Source: Streptomyces sp. Ag109_O5-1 (GTDB taxonomy: Bacteria; Actinomycetota; Actinomycetes; Streptomycetales; Streptomycetaceae). Taken from it: a DNA stretch of 64,000 nt. The DNA lies in NCBI RefSeq assembly GCF_003814875.1, contig NZ_RKQF01000001.1, forward strand, positions 9,858,001 through 9,922,000, written 5' to 3'. The position numbers and the translations under genes were made by a program. The notes below the pieces were generated by a model. It had not been told where the DNA came from, did no database searches, and worked only from the letters and a program-made list of their open reading frames with translations. Below, piece after piece: positions 53,746 through 62,366 of the stretch. Position 1 is the stretch's first letter. Each line of letters opens with the position of its first letter.

Positions 53746-54948
53746 GTGCGAGGCATGACGGTGAGGCATGACGCGGCGTCCTTCGCCCGAGGGCTGACGC
53801 TGACTCAGCCGGTCGGGCTGGATGTGCTTTTGGCCATGGTCCTGATGGCGTGGAACGTCTTGTGGTGGACGCTTGGCACGCACCGCACGGGCTGGCCGGC
53901 ATGGCAGGCCGTGCTGACGTGCTCGTTGGTCCTGGCTGTCGCCGTCCGGCGGCTGCTGCCACTGCCGGCACTGGCGGTGGCGTCGGTGACGATGGCCACC
54001 GAGGCCGCAGTCGGCGTGTCGGGGATCCTGGCGACTGCCTTGCTGGTGTACGAGGTAGCGGTCACCCGGCCCGCACGTGTCGCGGCGTACGCGGTCATGG
54101 TGGCAGGCGCCGCACAACTCGCCTTGACGATCCCCCTGCAGGGCATAACAGGGCACTCCTGGGGGTGGCCGGGGATGATCCAAGTCCTCATCGTCGAGGG
54201 CGCCGCCTGGGCGATCGGATGGTCCATCAGACAGAGCCGCGCCTACACCCGTGGCCTGGTCGAGCAGGCCGAAGAGCGGGCACAGCTCCTCCTCGCCGAG
54301 GAACGCATCCGCATCGCCCGGGAGTTGCACGACGTAGTCGCGCACAGCCTGAGCATCGTCGCGGTCCAGGCAGGCGTCGGCCACCACGTCATCGGCAGCC
54401 GGCCCGACGAGGCCGCGAAGTCCCTCTCCGTGATCGAAACGACGAGCAGGGCAGCCCTGGGAGAGCTGCGTTCACTGCTGGGCGTCCTGCGCGATCATGA
54501 CGATGCCGAATGGCTGCCCGGCGGCCTCGACGACCTCAACACGCTCCTCGAACAGACCCGACGGGCCGGCGTCCAGGTCGAGTTGACGATCAGCGGTCAC
54601 CCGCACGCCCTGCCCCGAGGTCTGGACCGCGCCGCCTACCGCATCTTGCAGGAAGCCCTGACCAACGTCGTCAAGCATGCCCGCACCAGCCACGCCCAGG
54701 CGACGGTCGACTACGCACCGGGCGAGGTCGCTCTCACGGTCGTCGATGCCGGAGCCGGCCGCACGTCCACCCCGGTCACCGAGGGCCACGGCCTGACCGG
54801 CATGAAGGAACGCGCCGCCCTCTACGGCGGCGAGGTTCACGCGGGCCCGCTCTCGCCGCACGGCTTTCGCGTCAACGCCCGGCTGCTGTACGCCACGGAC
54901 GAGCGAACAGCCCAGCTCCCCGTGGGCGCCGATCCGGAGGACGCATGA
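53746..54948 (+). CDS. NarL-type sensor histidine kinase
   Basis: The 400-residue protein has about four to five N-terminal membrane helices, then a HisKA_3 domain ERIRIARELHDVVAHSLSIVAVQAG with phospho-acceptor His195, and an ATPase domain ending GHGLTGMKERAALYGG. There is no large extracellular loop, as in intramembrane-sensing kinases. GTG at 53746 is seven bases after TAGGGT, so the gene is probably leaderless; ATG at 53755 is the alternative. It overlaps its response-regulator gene by 4 nt. Confidence 0.9.
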   Translation: MRGMTVRHDAASFARGLTLTQPVGLDVLLAMVLMAWNVLWWTLGTHRTGWPAWQAVLTCSLVLAVAVRRLLPLPALAVASVTMATEAAVGVSGILATALLVYEVAVTRPARVAAYAVMVAGAAQLALTIPLQGITGHSWGWPGMIQVLIVEGAAWAIGWSIRQSRAYTRGLVEQAEERAQLLLAEERIRIARELHDVVAHSLSIVAVQAGVGHHVIGSRPDEAAKSLSVIETTSRAALGELRSLLGVLRDHDDAEWLPGGLDDLNTLLEQTRRAGVQVELTISGHPHALPRGLDRAAYRILQEALTNVVKHARTSHAQATVDYAPGEVALTVVDAGAGRTSTPVTEGHGLTGMKERAALYGGEVHAGPLSPHGFRVNARLLYATDERTAQLPVGADPEDA

Positions 54949-55613
54949 CGGTGCGAGTCGTCGTGGTGGACGACGAGACGCTGGTGCGTGCCGGGTTCCG
55001 TGTGCTGATCGAGTCGGAAAACGATCTCCAGGTCGTCGGAGAGGCGGCCGACGGGACCCAGGCGGTCAAGGTGATCCGCGAACTGCGCCCCGATGTAGCC
55101 CTGATGGACATCCGGATGCCCGGGCTCAATGGCATCGAGGCCATCCGCACGCTGCTCGGCGGCCCGTCTCCGGTGCCCGTCCACGTCCTGGTGCTCACCA
55201 CCTTCGACCTGGACGAATACGTCTTCGAGGCGCTCCGTGCAGGCGCCGCGGGCTTCCTCCTCAAGGACACTCCACCCGCACGCCTGATCGACGCCGTGCG
55301 GGTGATCGCCACCGGGGAGTCGCTGCTGTCACCCGGCGTCACTCGCAGGCTCATCGAGACCTACGTCCGCCGCCCCGGCTACCCCGGCCCGGTCACCCAT
55401 GCCCTGGACGGGGTGACCGGCCGCGAGCGTGACGTGCTGGGCCTGATCGCACGTGGCCTGTCCAACAACGAAATCGCAGCCGAGCTGTATCTGACCGTTG
55501 GCACGGTCAAGACCCACGTCAGCCATCTGCTGACGAAGCTGGGGGCCAGGGACCGGGCCCAACTCGTCATCGCCGCCTACGAAAGCGGGCTGGCCGGGCC
55601 CGCACGTCGTTGA
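54945..55613 (+). CDS. NarL/LuxR-type response regulator
   Basis: The 222-residue protein has a receiver domain with Asp9, Asp10, phospho-site Asp55 (LMDIRMPG) and Lys in FLLKDTPP, and a LuxR helix-turn-helix (LTGRERDVLGLIARGLSNNEIAAELYLTVGTVKTHVSHLLTKL). It works with the upstream kinase as one two-component pair, intact within a degraded zone. Its targets are unknown; the divergent rhomboid-like gene is a candidate. Confidence 0.93.
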   Translation: MTVRVVVVDDETLVRAGFRVLIESENDLQVVGEAADGTQAVKVIRELRPDVALMDIRMPGLNGIEAIRTLLGGPSPVPVHVLVLTTFDLDEYVFEALRAGAAGFLLKDTPPARLIDAVRVIATGESLLSPGVTRRLIETYVRRPGYPGPVTHALDGVTGRERDVLGLIARGLSNNEIAAELYLTVGTVKTHVSHLLTKLGARDRAQLVIAAYESGLAGPARR

Positions 55614-55792
55614 AGCAGGACGAGCAGGACCCCTGGCGAGCCGGACGTACCCCACCCGACGCCCTTGAGTTAGCTTCGCAACCCTCGTGCTGCATGGCAG
55701 GTCCTGCTTTCATGCGCCCACCTGGCCAAGATTCCCCGACCAGGGACCCCGTTCGATCAGAACCGTCCTCATAATCGATAGGGCAATGGCTT
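55614..55792 (+). other. Gap between the response regulator and the IS1182 element
   Basis: This short stretch has no gene or clear terminator. It forms the left flank of the IS1182-type insertion. Confidence 0.4.
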
Positions 55793-55797
55793 CTGAG

Positions 55798-57639
55798 CTT
55801 GACTCTGTCGGGGATCTTGGAGTTGCCGAGGTCAGGTGCCTAGGGTTCGCCAGGACTTCGGCCGGGGTAGTTCGTGCTGGTCGAGGTAGTTCTGGAAGGC
55901 GGTCGGCTGGCGGGGTGTGGGTGCTTCCTCGGTCGGTGTCAGTCCGCTGAGGCGCTCGATGTTCACGGCGATGGCCGTCAAGACGTGCTGGATGTGGGCC
56001 TTTCCCTGTCCTCGGTAGCGGCAACGGCGCATGCCGTGGCCGTGGGCGAACTCGTTGACGGTTCCCTCCACCCCGGAGCGCACCGCGTAGCGGGTCTTCC
56101 ACTCGGGTGTCTGCTGCTCGGCGCGGACGCGGAGTTGCAGGTCGCGAAGTTCTCGCGGGGGAAAGCCCACGGTCCGGGCGCTGTCGGCGGTGGTGGTGCA
56201 GCGGGTGCGGGCAGGGCAGGGGCGGCACTGGCTCTTGGTGAACCGGGCCACGATCAGCGGGGCGGCGGTGGGCGAGGAGGTCGGGTAGGGGCCGTGCCAG
56301 CCTGCGCTGATCTGGCCCTGGGGGCAGGTGACCTGGCGGCGGTCGAAGTCGATGTGGAAGTCGTCCCGGCCGAAGCCTTCGTTCTTGCGGTGTTGGCGGG
56401 TGGGGTTGCTGCGCAGTGGCCCGGAGACGGTGACCTGGTGCTCACGTGCGGCTTGTTCCAGGTGGGGCAGGGAGGTGTAGCCGGCGTCGACCAGGTGCTC
56501 GGCGGGCAGTAAGCCGCGGCGCCGCAGTCGGATGTGGATGCCGGGCAGGACCTGGCTGTCGTGGGTGGTGGCCGCGGTGGTGGCCACGTCCGTGATCACG
56601 TTGGGGCCGTCAGGAGCACAGGTCTCGGTCAAATGGGCTGAGAACCCCTTCCAGTTGATGATGTGTCCGTGCCGTGCGTAGCGGGCCGAGGTGTCGTAGG
56701 GAGAGACGATCGCCCGGGACGAGGGCGGCAGTCCGGGCCCGCCTTCCGTCTCGGCAGTGCGTCAGCGCAGGTGTCCTGCGGCGTCACGGTGGTAGTTCTG
56801 CACCATGATCTGGCGCAGGGCCTGGACACGCGGGCCCGACGCGCGGTCCGCTCCGTGACGGTAGAGGTGCTCCAGGAGCCGGACGGCGTCGTTTCCGGTG
56901 GCGAGGATCCTGGTCTTGGGTTTGGTGGGGTTCTTGCCCAGACGGACCGGTCGGGCGTAGCGGCGTCCCCAGTCCTCATCGACCAGATCGTCCAGCAGGT
57001 GAGGAGAGATACCGGCGACTTCTTCCAGTGCAGCGCGGACCGCCTCGGTGACCAGCTCCATTCGGGTGAGATCCCGTACCGCGGCCAGGACATGGGTGGA
57101 GTCGGTGCGCTGCGTGGTGCGTTCGCGCACCAGGCCGGCCTCCTTGAGGCGGGCCAGCGCCAGGTCGAGCAGGTGGTCGGCACGGCCCTCTTCGGCGAGA
57201 CGGTCGCGGAAGTCGGCCAGCACACTGTGATGGAAGCCTGGGTCGTCCAGTTCCATGGCCAGCGCGTACTTGAAGTCGATGCGGCAGCGAACCGCCTCGG
57301 CGGCCTGCCGGTCCGACAGGCCGAGCACGAACTGCAGCACACAGACGGTGGCCAGCTGGGCGGGCGAGAGACCCGGACGCCCGTCGCGCGGGTACCAGTC
57401 GGCGAAGTCCTCGTCGCACCACAGCCCGTCGAGCCGGTCGCGCACCCATATCGCCGTCGTGCCGTCCGGATTGCTCGCCCGCGCGATCTGCGCGGTCAGA
57501 GACGGGACTTGTTCACCGGAACGGGGACGGAGGGACAACGAGCACCTCGACAATCGCAAGGACCTTTGGAACAGCCCCGAGCATGCCCGTTGATCACGCT
57601 GCCGTACCGGGAAACTCCAAGATCCCCGACAGAGTCAAG
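55798..57639. mobile_element. IS1182-family insertion sequence with 27-bp inverted repeats
   Basis: The ends are perfect 27-bp inverted repeats, 55798-55824 (starts CTTGACTCTGTCGGGGATCT) and 57613-57639. CTGAG flanks both ends directly (55793-55797 and 57640-57644), consistent with a 5-bp target duplication. It has landed next to an IS110-type remnant that follows at 57645. The transposase gene inside carries one nonsense codon. Confidence 0.85.
55832..57559 (-). pseudogene. IS1182-family transposase with an internal TGA
   Basis: One frame runs 576 codons with a single TGA at 56762-56764, between AAGHLR and RTAETEGG, most likely a lost Trp (TGG). The N-terminal part (DGLWCDEDFADWYPRDGRPG; QRTDSTHV with the first Asp of DDE) and C-terminal part (EHLVDAGYTSLPHLEQAARE; TPEWKTRYAVRSGVEGTVNE with the final Glu) are intact. 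The truncated product lacks two of the three catalytic acids and should be inactive. Confidence 0.85.
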
Positions 57640-57644
57640 CTGAG

Positions 57645-58101
57645 CCTGTCGGCCCAGCGCATCGAGCAGCTCACCGCACAGATCGATGAGCTCAATCAGC
57701 GCCTGACCCGCTCGTCGAACGCCACGCCCCGCAGTTGCTCGTGCCGGTGGGCATCGGCCCGGACAGCGCCGTCACGCTCCTGATCACCATGGGAGACGAC
57801 GTCGAGTGGCTGAACACGGAGGCGTTCCTTCGCCGCTCTGTGCGGGGTCAGTCCCGTCGAGTACTCCTCGGGCCGTCGAACTTCGCGCCGGCTCAACCAC
57901 GGCGGCGACCGGCAGGCGAAAAACCGCCCTGTACCGGATCGTGTCCACCCGGCTGTGCCACGACCCGCGCACCCAGGCGTACTGCCAACGCCGCACTCAG
58001 GAGGGCAAAACCCGGCGTGAGATCATCCGATGCCTCAAGCGATATGCCGCCCGAGAGGTCTTCAACCTGGTCAGACCGGTATCCAGCGTCCCTCCGTTAT
58101 A
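57645..58101 (+). pseudogene. IS110-family transposase remnant, multiply frameshifted
   Basis: Fragments in three frames read IEQLTAQIDELNQRLTR, then QLLVPVGIGPDSAVTLLITMGDD, then ALYRIVSTRLCHDPRTQAYC and IIRCLKRYAAREVFNLVRPV. These are the C-terminal transposase_20 region of an IS116/IS110/IS902-type enzyme. It begins at the right end of the IS1182 element. Its 5' half is not on the other side of that element, so the loss was more than a simple insertion. Confidence 0.85.
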
Positions 58102-58297
58102 GGGGCGTCCGTGATGCCCCGTACTCTGTCCTCCGCATCACCATCACCCACGTGATGATGAACCTGCGCCACTTCACCGTCGGCGGCCTCGAACGCGTCC
58201 TGTTCTCCCACGGCCGGTGGACCTGATCGAGAGCCTTCGTCGCGGTTTGGTCACTTCTGCGCCAGCAGGATGTTTGACGGTGGAGAACCCTGCTGAG

Positions 58298-58795
58298 ATG
58301 AGTGATCTGACTGCCGCACACCGCGGCTACGAGTACCAGGACTTGATGGAGGCAGGCCGCGTCGTTGACCTGCTGCTCGGCGGGATCGTCAGGGTCCATG
58401 TCGACGAGAAGCTGGTGCCGGACGACCGCTTCGACGACCTCACGGTGATCAACGCGGACGGATCCCGTGAGCGGGCGCAGTTCAAGCACTCGGACGAGGA
58501 CAACCCCCTCGGCTACACCACGTTCACGATCGACGACCGTGGACTGAGGCTGGACCGCCTTGTGGCGGCTGCCGTCGCCGACCGGGACGGACCCGGTGCG
58601 AGCGCCACCGCCCACCGGTTGCGCATCGTGATGCGCGATGCGCCTCCGGACGACGACGCACTGAAGGCGGTGATGGTGCCCGCCCGCTTCTCCGACGCGC
58701 CGTTCCTTCCGGGGGTGAACACCACACTCCTGCGGTTCGATGGGAAAGCCCTCTGGCGAGGGTTCGACCGCTCCTCGGCCTCGACCGCGACATGA
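58298..58795 (+). pseudogene. Cap4-like/DUF4297-type nuclease domain, N-terminal fragment
   Basis: ATG at 58298 codes MSDLTAAHRGYEYQDLMEAG, then VDEKLVPDDRFDDLTVINAD and ERAQFKHSDEDN. The pattern GYxYQ, E, DD and QxK matches the PD-(D/E)xK-type nuclease domain found at the N-terminus of CBASS effector Cap4 and other STAND defence proteins. After about 150 residues (LLRFDGKALW) it ends in a non-matching tail at 58795. The remainder of a large defence protein is lost. Confidence 0.6.
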
Positions 58796-59112
58796 CCGCC
58801 GCCGCAGACGCCGCCCAAGGCCTGGGCCTGCCCGGCTTCGCACTTACACCCACCCCGTGGCTGCGTGCCGCACTGCCCCTGACGCCCGGAGCCCTGCTGA
58901 CACTGGAGGACGACCGAGGTCCGGCCCTGCGGCTCGTCTGCTGGCGCACCGAGTACGAGCGGAGTGCCTACCGCCTGCCGTGGCCGCGGACGACCGGCTG
59001 TGCCGTCGTGATCCGCCCCGACCTGCTGGACATCCTGTCCGAGCGGGCTTCCGCACCGATCGTCACCCGAGAGGTCTTTATGCGGCTGACGTCGACGACC
59101 GCCGGGGCGTAG
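58771..59112 (+). pseudogene. C-terminal fragment, probably of the same or an adjacent defence protein
   Basis: A different frame reads LLGLDRDMTAAADAAQGLGL, then PALRLVCWRTEYERSAYRLP and CAVVIRPDLLDILSERA, with a stop at 59112. This is the style of the C-terminal end of large Streptomyces proteins of unknown function. It overlaps the nuclease fragment, pointing to an internal deletion joining the two ends. No family is recognised with confidence. Confidence 0.5.
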
Positions 59113-59314
59113 CCGTGGTCGATGGCGCCGGGCCCCAGGGCCCGCTGCCTCATCGGCGCTCAGCTCAAAGACCACGCGCCACGCACCGTGGCGGTGATGG
59201 AGCTCAAGCGGCGACTGGAGAACCTGCTGCGGCAGCAGTCCAAGCACCGACCGGTGCGCAGGCCAAGGCCGAGCGTCACCCCCGCGCGCGGGATGATTCC
59301 GTGTCGTCCCGGTG
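59113..59314 (+). other. Non-coding or remnant stretch
   Basis: A frame reads QLKDHAPRTVAVMELKRRLENLLRQ but no start, stop or family supports it. It separates the nuclease remnant and the IS5 remnant. Confidence 0.3.
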
Positions 59315-59926
59315 CTCATGTTGGGACCGTGCGTTCCGCTTCAGCGAACGGCCCGACCGGGACTGGAATGAGGCCGGGGTCTGGCAGCGCCTGCACGAGC
59401 TGCTGCTCTGCGAGCTGCGGTCGACTCCAGCCACATCCGCGCGATGAAGGGCGGGCCGGCTACCGGTCCGTCCCCGGTGGACCGGGGCAAGACCGGCGGC
59501 AAGCACCACCTGATCGTCGAGGCACACGGCATCCCGCTCGCGACGATCACCACCGGCGGCAACCGCAACGACATCACCCAACTGATCCCGCTGATCCAGG
59601 CCGTCCCGCCGATCCGCGGCAAGCGCGGCCAGCCACTGCGCCGCCCCAAGCACCTCTACGCCGACCGCGGCTATGACCACGAGGACTACCGGAACAAGGT
59701 TCGCCGGTTCCAGATCACCCCGCACATCGCCCGGCGCGGCGCCGGGCACGGCTCCGGCCTGGGCGTCTACCGCTGGGTCGTGGAAGGAGCGATCGCGCTG
59801 CTGCACTGGTTCCGCCGCCTGCGTACCCGTTGGGAGATCCGCGACGACATCCACCACGCGTTCGTCACCCTCGGCTGCGCCGTCATCTGCTGGCGACGAC
59901 TGCGCACCGCACTGTGCTGGGAGTGA
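59315..59926 (+). pseudogene. IS5-family transposase remnant
   Basis: The start is DRDWNEAGVWQRLHELLLCEL in one frame; after a break near 59415 a second frame reads DSSHIRAMKGGPATGPSPVD, GKTGGKHHLIVEAHGIPLAT, then HLYADRGYDHEDYRNKV and GLGVYRWVVEGAIALLHWFR to the stop at 59926. These are the DDE motifs of IS5-type enzymes. A deletion of about 30 bp and a frame change between CEL and DSSHIRAMKGG inactivate it, and the N-terminus is missing. Confidence 0.9.
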
Positions 59927-60110
59927 GGGCAGGCGATGTGCTTGAGGAGATGGCCCACTCGATGCGTCGACACGCACTCGTAGCAGCCGAGTCCGCACAG
60001 CCTCACAGCCGGGATTTCAGCACGTCGACCTCACATCGTCCGCAGGGCCCGCTCGGACGCCGCGTCGCGGCCCGGTTCGTACTCGATGGATGCCGGCTCG
60101 GTGTTGCGCG

Positions 60111-60743
60111 TCAGCGGTGGTCGACGTAGGCGACGAATCCGCCCACTGTCAGACCCACCGCGCATCCGCGGCGGAAGGCCGCGTAGCGCATGCGCGGGGT
60201 GTGCTGCGCGTCGGTCATCGCATACGGTGCGCGGATCCCCAGTTCCACGCCGCACAGGCACACGACGTAGCCGTGACGCAGGGCGGCGGCCGCCCACTCG
60301 GGGTCGTGCGCGACCCAGGTCCGGGAGTAGATCTCACCGTCGGGCGTCCGCAGTTCCAGCCGGGAGTAGGTGTACCCGAAGCGCTGCCACAGCTTTGGCT
60401 GTTCATCGGGTATCTCGTGCAGCTCCCATCCAGGGATCAGGCGCAGGTCGGAGAACTCGGGCGGCAGGCGCCTCATGCCGAACAGGATGGCGCCTTCGAT
60501 CTGCGGTTCCTCGGGCATGTCGTCGAGCGAGGCTCCCTCCGGCATGACGAACCCGAAGTCGCCCACGGCGCGACGGAACTCGAAGAGGGCAGTGGGCATG
60601 TGACGTGTCCGCATGTGATCGAGGGTGACCGTGCCTTCCGCGGTGTCCAGAACCATCAGCACGCGCCCGAGCCGCAGCGCGGGGTCGTCGCTGAACAGGA
60701 TCCGCCCGTGGTCGTCGACCTGTTCGAACTGATGCCGGCTCAT
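60111..60743 (-). CDS. Hypothetical protein, 210 aa
   Basis: The intact frame starts MSRHQFEQVDDHGRILFSDD and ends GLTVGGFVAYVDHR; it is soluble, mainly alpha/beta, with LRLIPGWELHEIPDEQPKLW and WVAHDPEWAAAALRHGYVVC. No family is recognised. It is divergent from the membrane protein at 60896 with a 31-bp interrupted palindrome between them. It may be an accessory gene of unknown function. Confidence 0.55.
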   Translation of the reverse strand: MSRHQFEQVDDHGRILFSDDPALRLGRVLMVLDTAEGTVTLDHMRTRHMPTALFEFRRAVGDFGFVMPEGASLDDMPEEPQIEGAILFGMRRLPPEFSDLRLIPGWELHEIPDEQPKLWQRFGYTYSRLELRTPDGEIYSRTWVAHDPEWAAAALRHGYVVCLCGVELGIRAPYAMTDAQHTPRMRYAAFRRGCAVGLTVGGFVAYVDHR

Positions 60744-60802
60744 CTCCTACAGCCCTCCCGTTGGTTGCCGCCGTTCCGCGTCCGCGAAGCAGACGATGGG
60801 AC

Positions 60803-60833
60803 GTTGAACCATCCTATTGAAGGATCGTTCAAC
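60803..60833. promoter_or_regulatory. 31-bp interrupted palindrome between divergent genes
   Basis: The arms are GTTGAAC and GTTCAAC at the outside, and ATCCT and AGGAT inside, separated by a C/C mismatch, with the 5-bp loop ATTGA. The centre is 60818, between starts at 60743 (minus) and 60896 (plus). As both genes read away from it, an operator is more likely than a terminator. TTGAAC/GTTCAA half sites resemble TetR targets. Confidence 0.65.
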
Positions 60834-60895
60834 AATCCACGCATTGGAACGCGTGCACCACCAGGCCGGCGGTTTCGTCGAAGGCAGGGGTGAGG

Positions 60896-61411
60896 ATGAG
60901 CGCGCACGAAGCAGGCAAAGGGCGGACAGGCGTGGGCCGGCGGGTGCTGGTAGGCGCCGCAAGCACCGGCGCGGCGTTGGCGCTGTGGGCGGTCGTCCGC
61001 CTGATCGTGCGCATGGCCTTCGTCGCGCACGCTCCGTGGATCGACGCGCTGTGCGCGCTGGCGCTCCTCCTCGGATGCGTGTTCCTGTGCATGTGCTGGT
61101 ACTTGGGCATCCGGTGGCTGCTGTGTGCGGTGTGCCTCCTCGGGGTGCTGTTCCTGCAGAACCGGGAGCTGGATCAGCAGGTACTGCACCAGCACGGGCG
61201 TACCGAACACGTCAGGGTCCGACAGATTCAGTGGTCCGCCGGCGACGGCATGGGTGACAGCGCCCACCTCTACACGGTCACCGTCCTCGACGGCCCACCG
61301 CTGGCTCCGATCGAGGAGAACGGGCTCATGGGATGGAAGTGGGTGGTAGGCGGCACCACCGGGGGCCCGGGCTTGCCCCCCCGCCTGAGCGGGGCACGGC
61401 CCTGCGGATAG
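60896..61411 (+). CDS. Membrane protein, about 171 aa
   Basis: ATG at 60896 follows AGGGGTGAGG. The protein has three hydrophobic segments (RVLVGAASTGAALALWAVV, LCALALLLGCVFLCMCWYLG, WLLCAVCLLGVLFL) then an extracellular part with LYTVTVLDGPPLAPI. No family is recognised. The C-terminus after LMGWKWVVGG runs through a C7 tract (61376-61382) and may be frameshifted. The palindrome upstream may regulate it. Confidence 0.5.
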   Translation: MSAHEAGKGRTGVGRRVLVGAASTGAALALWAVVRLIVRMAFVAHAPWIDALCALALLLGCVFLCMCWYLGIRWLLCAVCLLGVLFLQNRELDQQVLHQHGRTEHVRVRQIQWSAGDGMGDSAHLYTVTVLDGPPLAPIEENGLMGWKWVVGGTTGGPGLPPRLSGARPCG

Positions 61412-61956
61412 ACGGTCACCGCATTCCCCCGGACCATACACGGACCGTTCCGTACCGATGGGGGACTCACCTGGTGGTCGACGCTCAAACGTCGCCGACG
61501 GGCGACGTCCAGGTCGAGGCGATGGCTTTGGCGCCGGTCCCGACCCCGGAAGTCCTGTGGCACAAGCCGCCCGTGCTCGCGATCGCCTCGGCCCCGGGGT
61601 GTGATCGAGCGAGGTGGTTGGCACTCGGGCGCGACATCTGTCACTCCTGCGGCGCCCACAACGTGCGCAGTGAGCTGTGACACGACAGTTGGCGCTTTGT
61701 CACGAGGACTGGAACCGCCGTGGGTGACAGAAAGCTCGAAAAGTCTGCGTATTTTAGGCCGGTCGTCACGACAGCGAGCGGGACCGGATCAACCGAGACG
61801 ACGCCGACCATCCGCACTCCCGGGATCAGCGGGTGAGAATGTCGGCGCCCCGGCGCCGTCAGCCAGACCCACTCAGCCATAGGGGGCTGTGACCGAGCGG
61901 ACGACCGTGCAGTCGCTCAAGGTGCTGACATTGTGACGCATGGTAACTGTCGTGTA
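61412..61956. other. Gap with one 18-bp repeat and no supported gene
   Basis: About 545 bp after the membrane protein. It contains the first 18-bp repeat (61429-61446) and an open frame (to 61680, ending AHNVRSEL) with no recognisable family or Shine-Dalgarno. No promoter is evident. The stretch may be remnant DNA. Confidence 0.35.
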
Positions 61957-62142
61957 GGTTGTCTGGAGACCGATGGCGTCTCCAGACAACCGGTTTGAGT
62001 CCTAGAAGAACCCGAGCTTCTGTGGACTGTATGAAATAAGAATGTTCTTGGTCTGCTGGTGGTACATCGCACGCGCGGCGCTGACCTGCGCGAATGCGGG
62101 GTTTGCAGAGAGCTGGCGGGAGTTGGTCCGTGTATGGTCCGG
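61429..62142. repeat. Pair of 18-bp perfect inverted repeats 680 bp apart
   Basis: CCGGACCATACACGGACC at 61429-61446 recurs as its exact reverse complement at 62125-62142. A third, slightly changed copy is at 48713-48730. At 62125 and 48713 this sequence is the start of the SYSPxxLGFF module; at 61429 only the start is present. Confidence 0.7.
61957..61991 (-). terminator. 14-bp hairpin after the SYSPxxLGFF frame
   Basis: GGTTGTCTGGAGAC (61957-61970), 7-nt loop, complement (61978-61991). Reading minus, it begins 11 nt after the stop at 62002 and looks like a terminator for a short transcript. Confidence 0.75.
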
Positions 62143-62157
62143 AATCTTGATGGTGTC
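62002..62157 (-). other. SYSPxxLGFF module, copy 3: possible small gene or RNA
   Basis: The minus strand has AAGGAG, 5 nt, then ATC AAG ATT (KIPDHTRTNS) and a frame to YHQQTKNILISYSPQKLGFF and TAG (62002-62004), about 50 codons, with no ATG/GTG/TTG near the Shine-Dalgarno; the first ATG is MYHQQTKN. A hairpin terminator follows. It may be a small protein with an unusual start or a decayed tail. I do not recognise the family; related copies lie at 44993 and 48589. Confidence 0.5.
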
Positions 62158-62366
62158 TCCTTGCCGGCCTGCTCCGGCAGGAGCGGCCTGGGAGCGAGCG
62201 CACCGATAGGGCGGGGCCATCCTTGTGAGTAACTCCGCGGATGTCCCCGGCAGGCCGGGCGAGTGGCGAAGCTCGCGAAGTGCTGGGGGTCCCGGATCTG
62301 GACTCGGTCCCTGACACGGAGCCGAGGGCCGCCACCGGAGACAGCCCCAAGCGCCATCCGTGGAGG

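Noticed and set aside
61412..61680. Protein gene ending AHNVRSEL
   Set aside because: No start with a ribosome-binding site, no family resemblance, and it overlaps the repeat; too weak to call.
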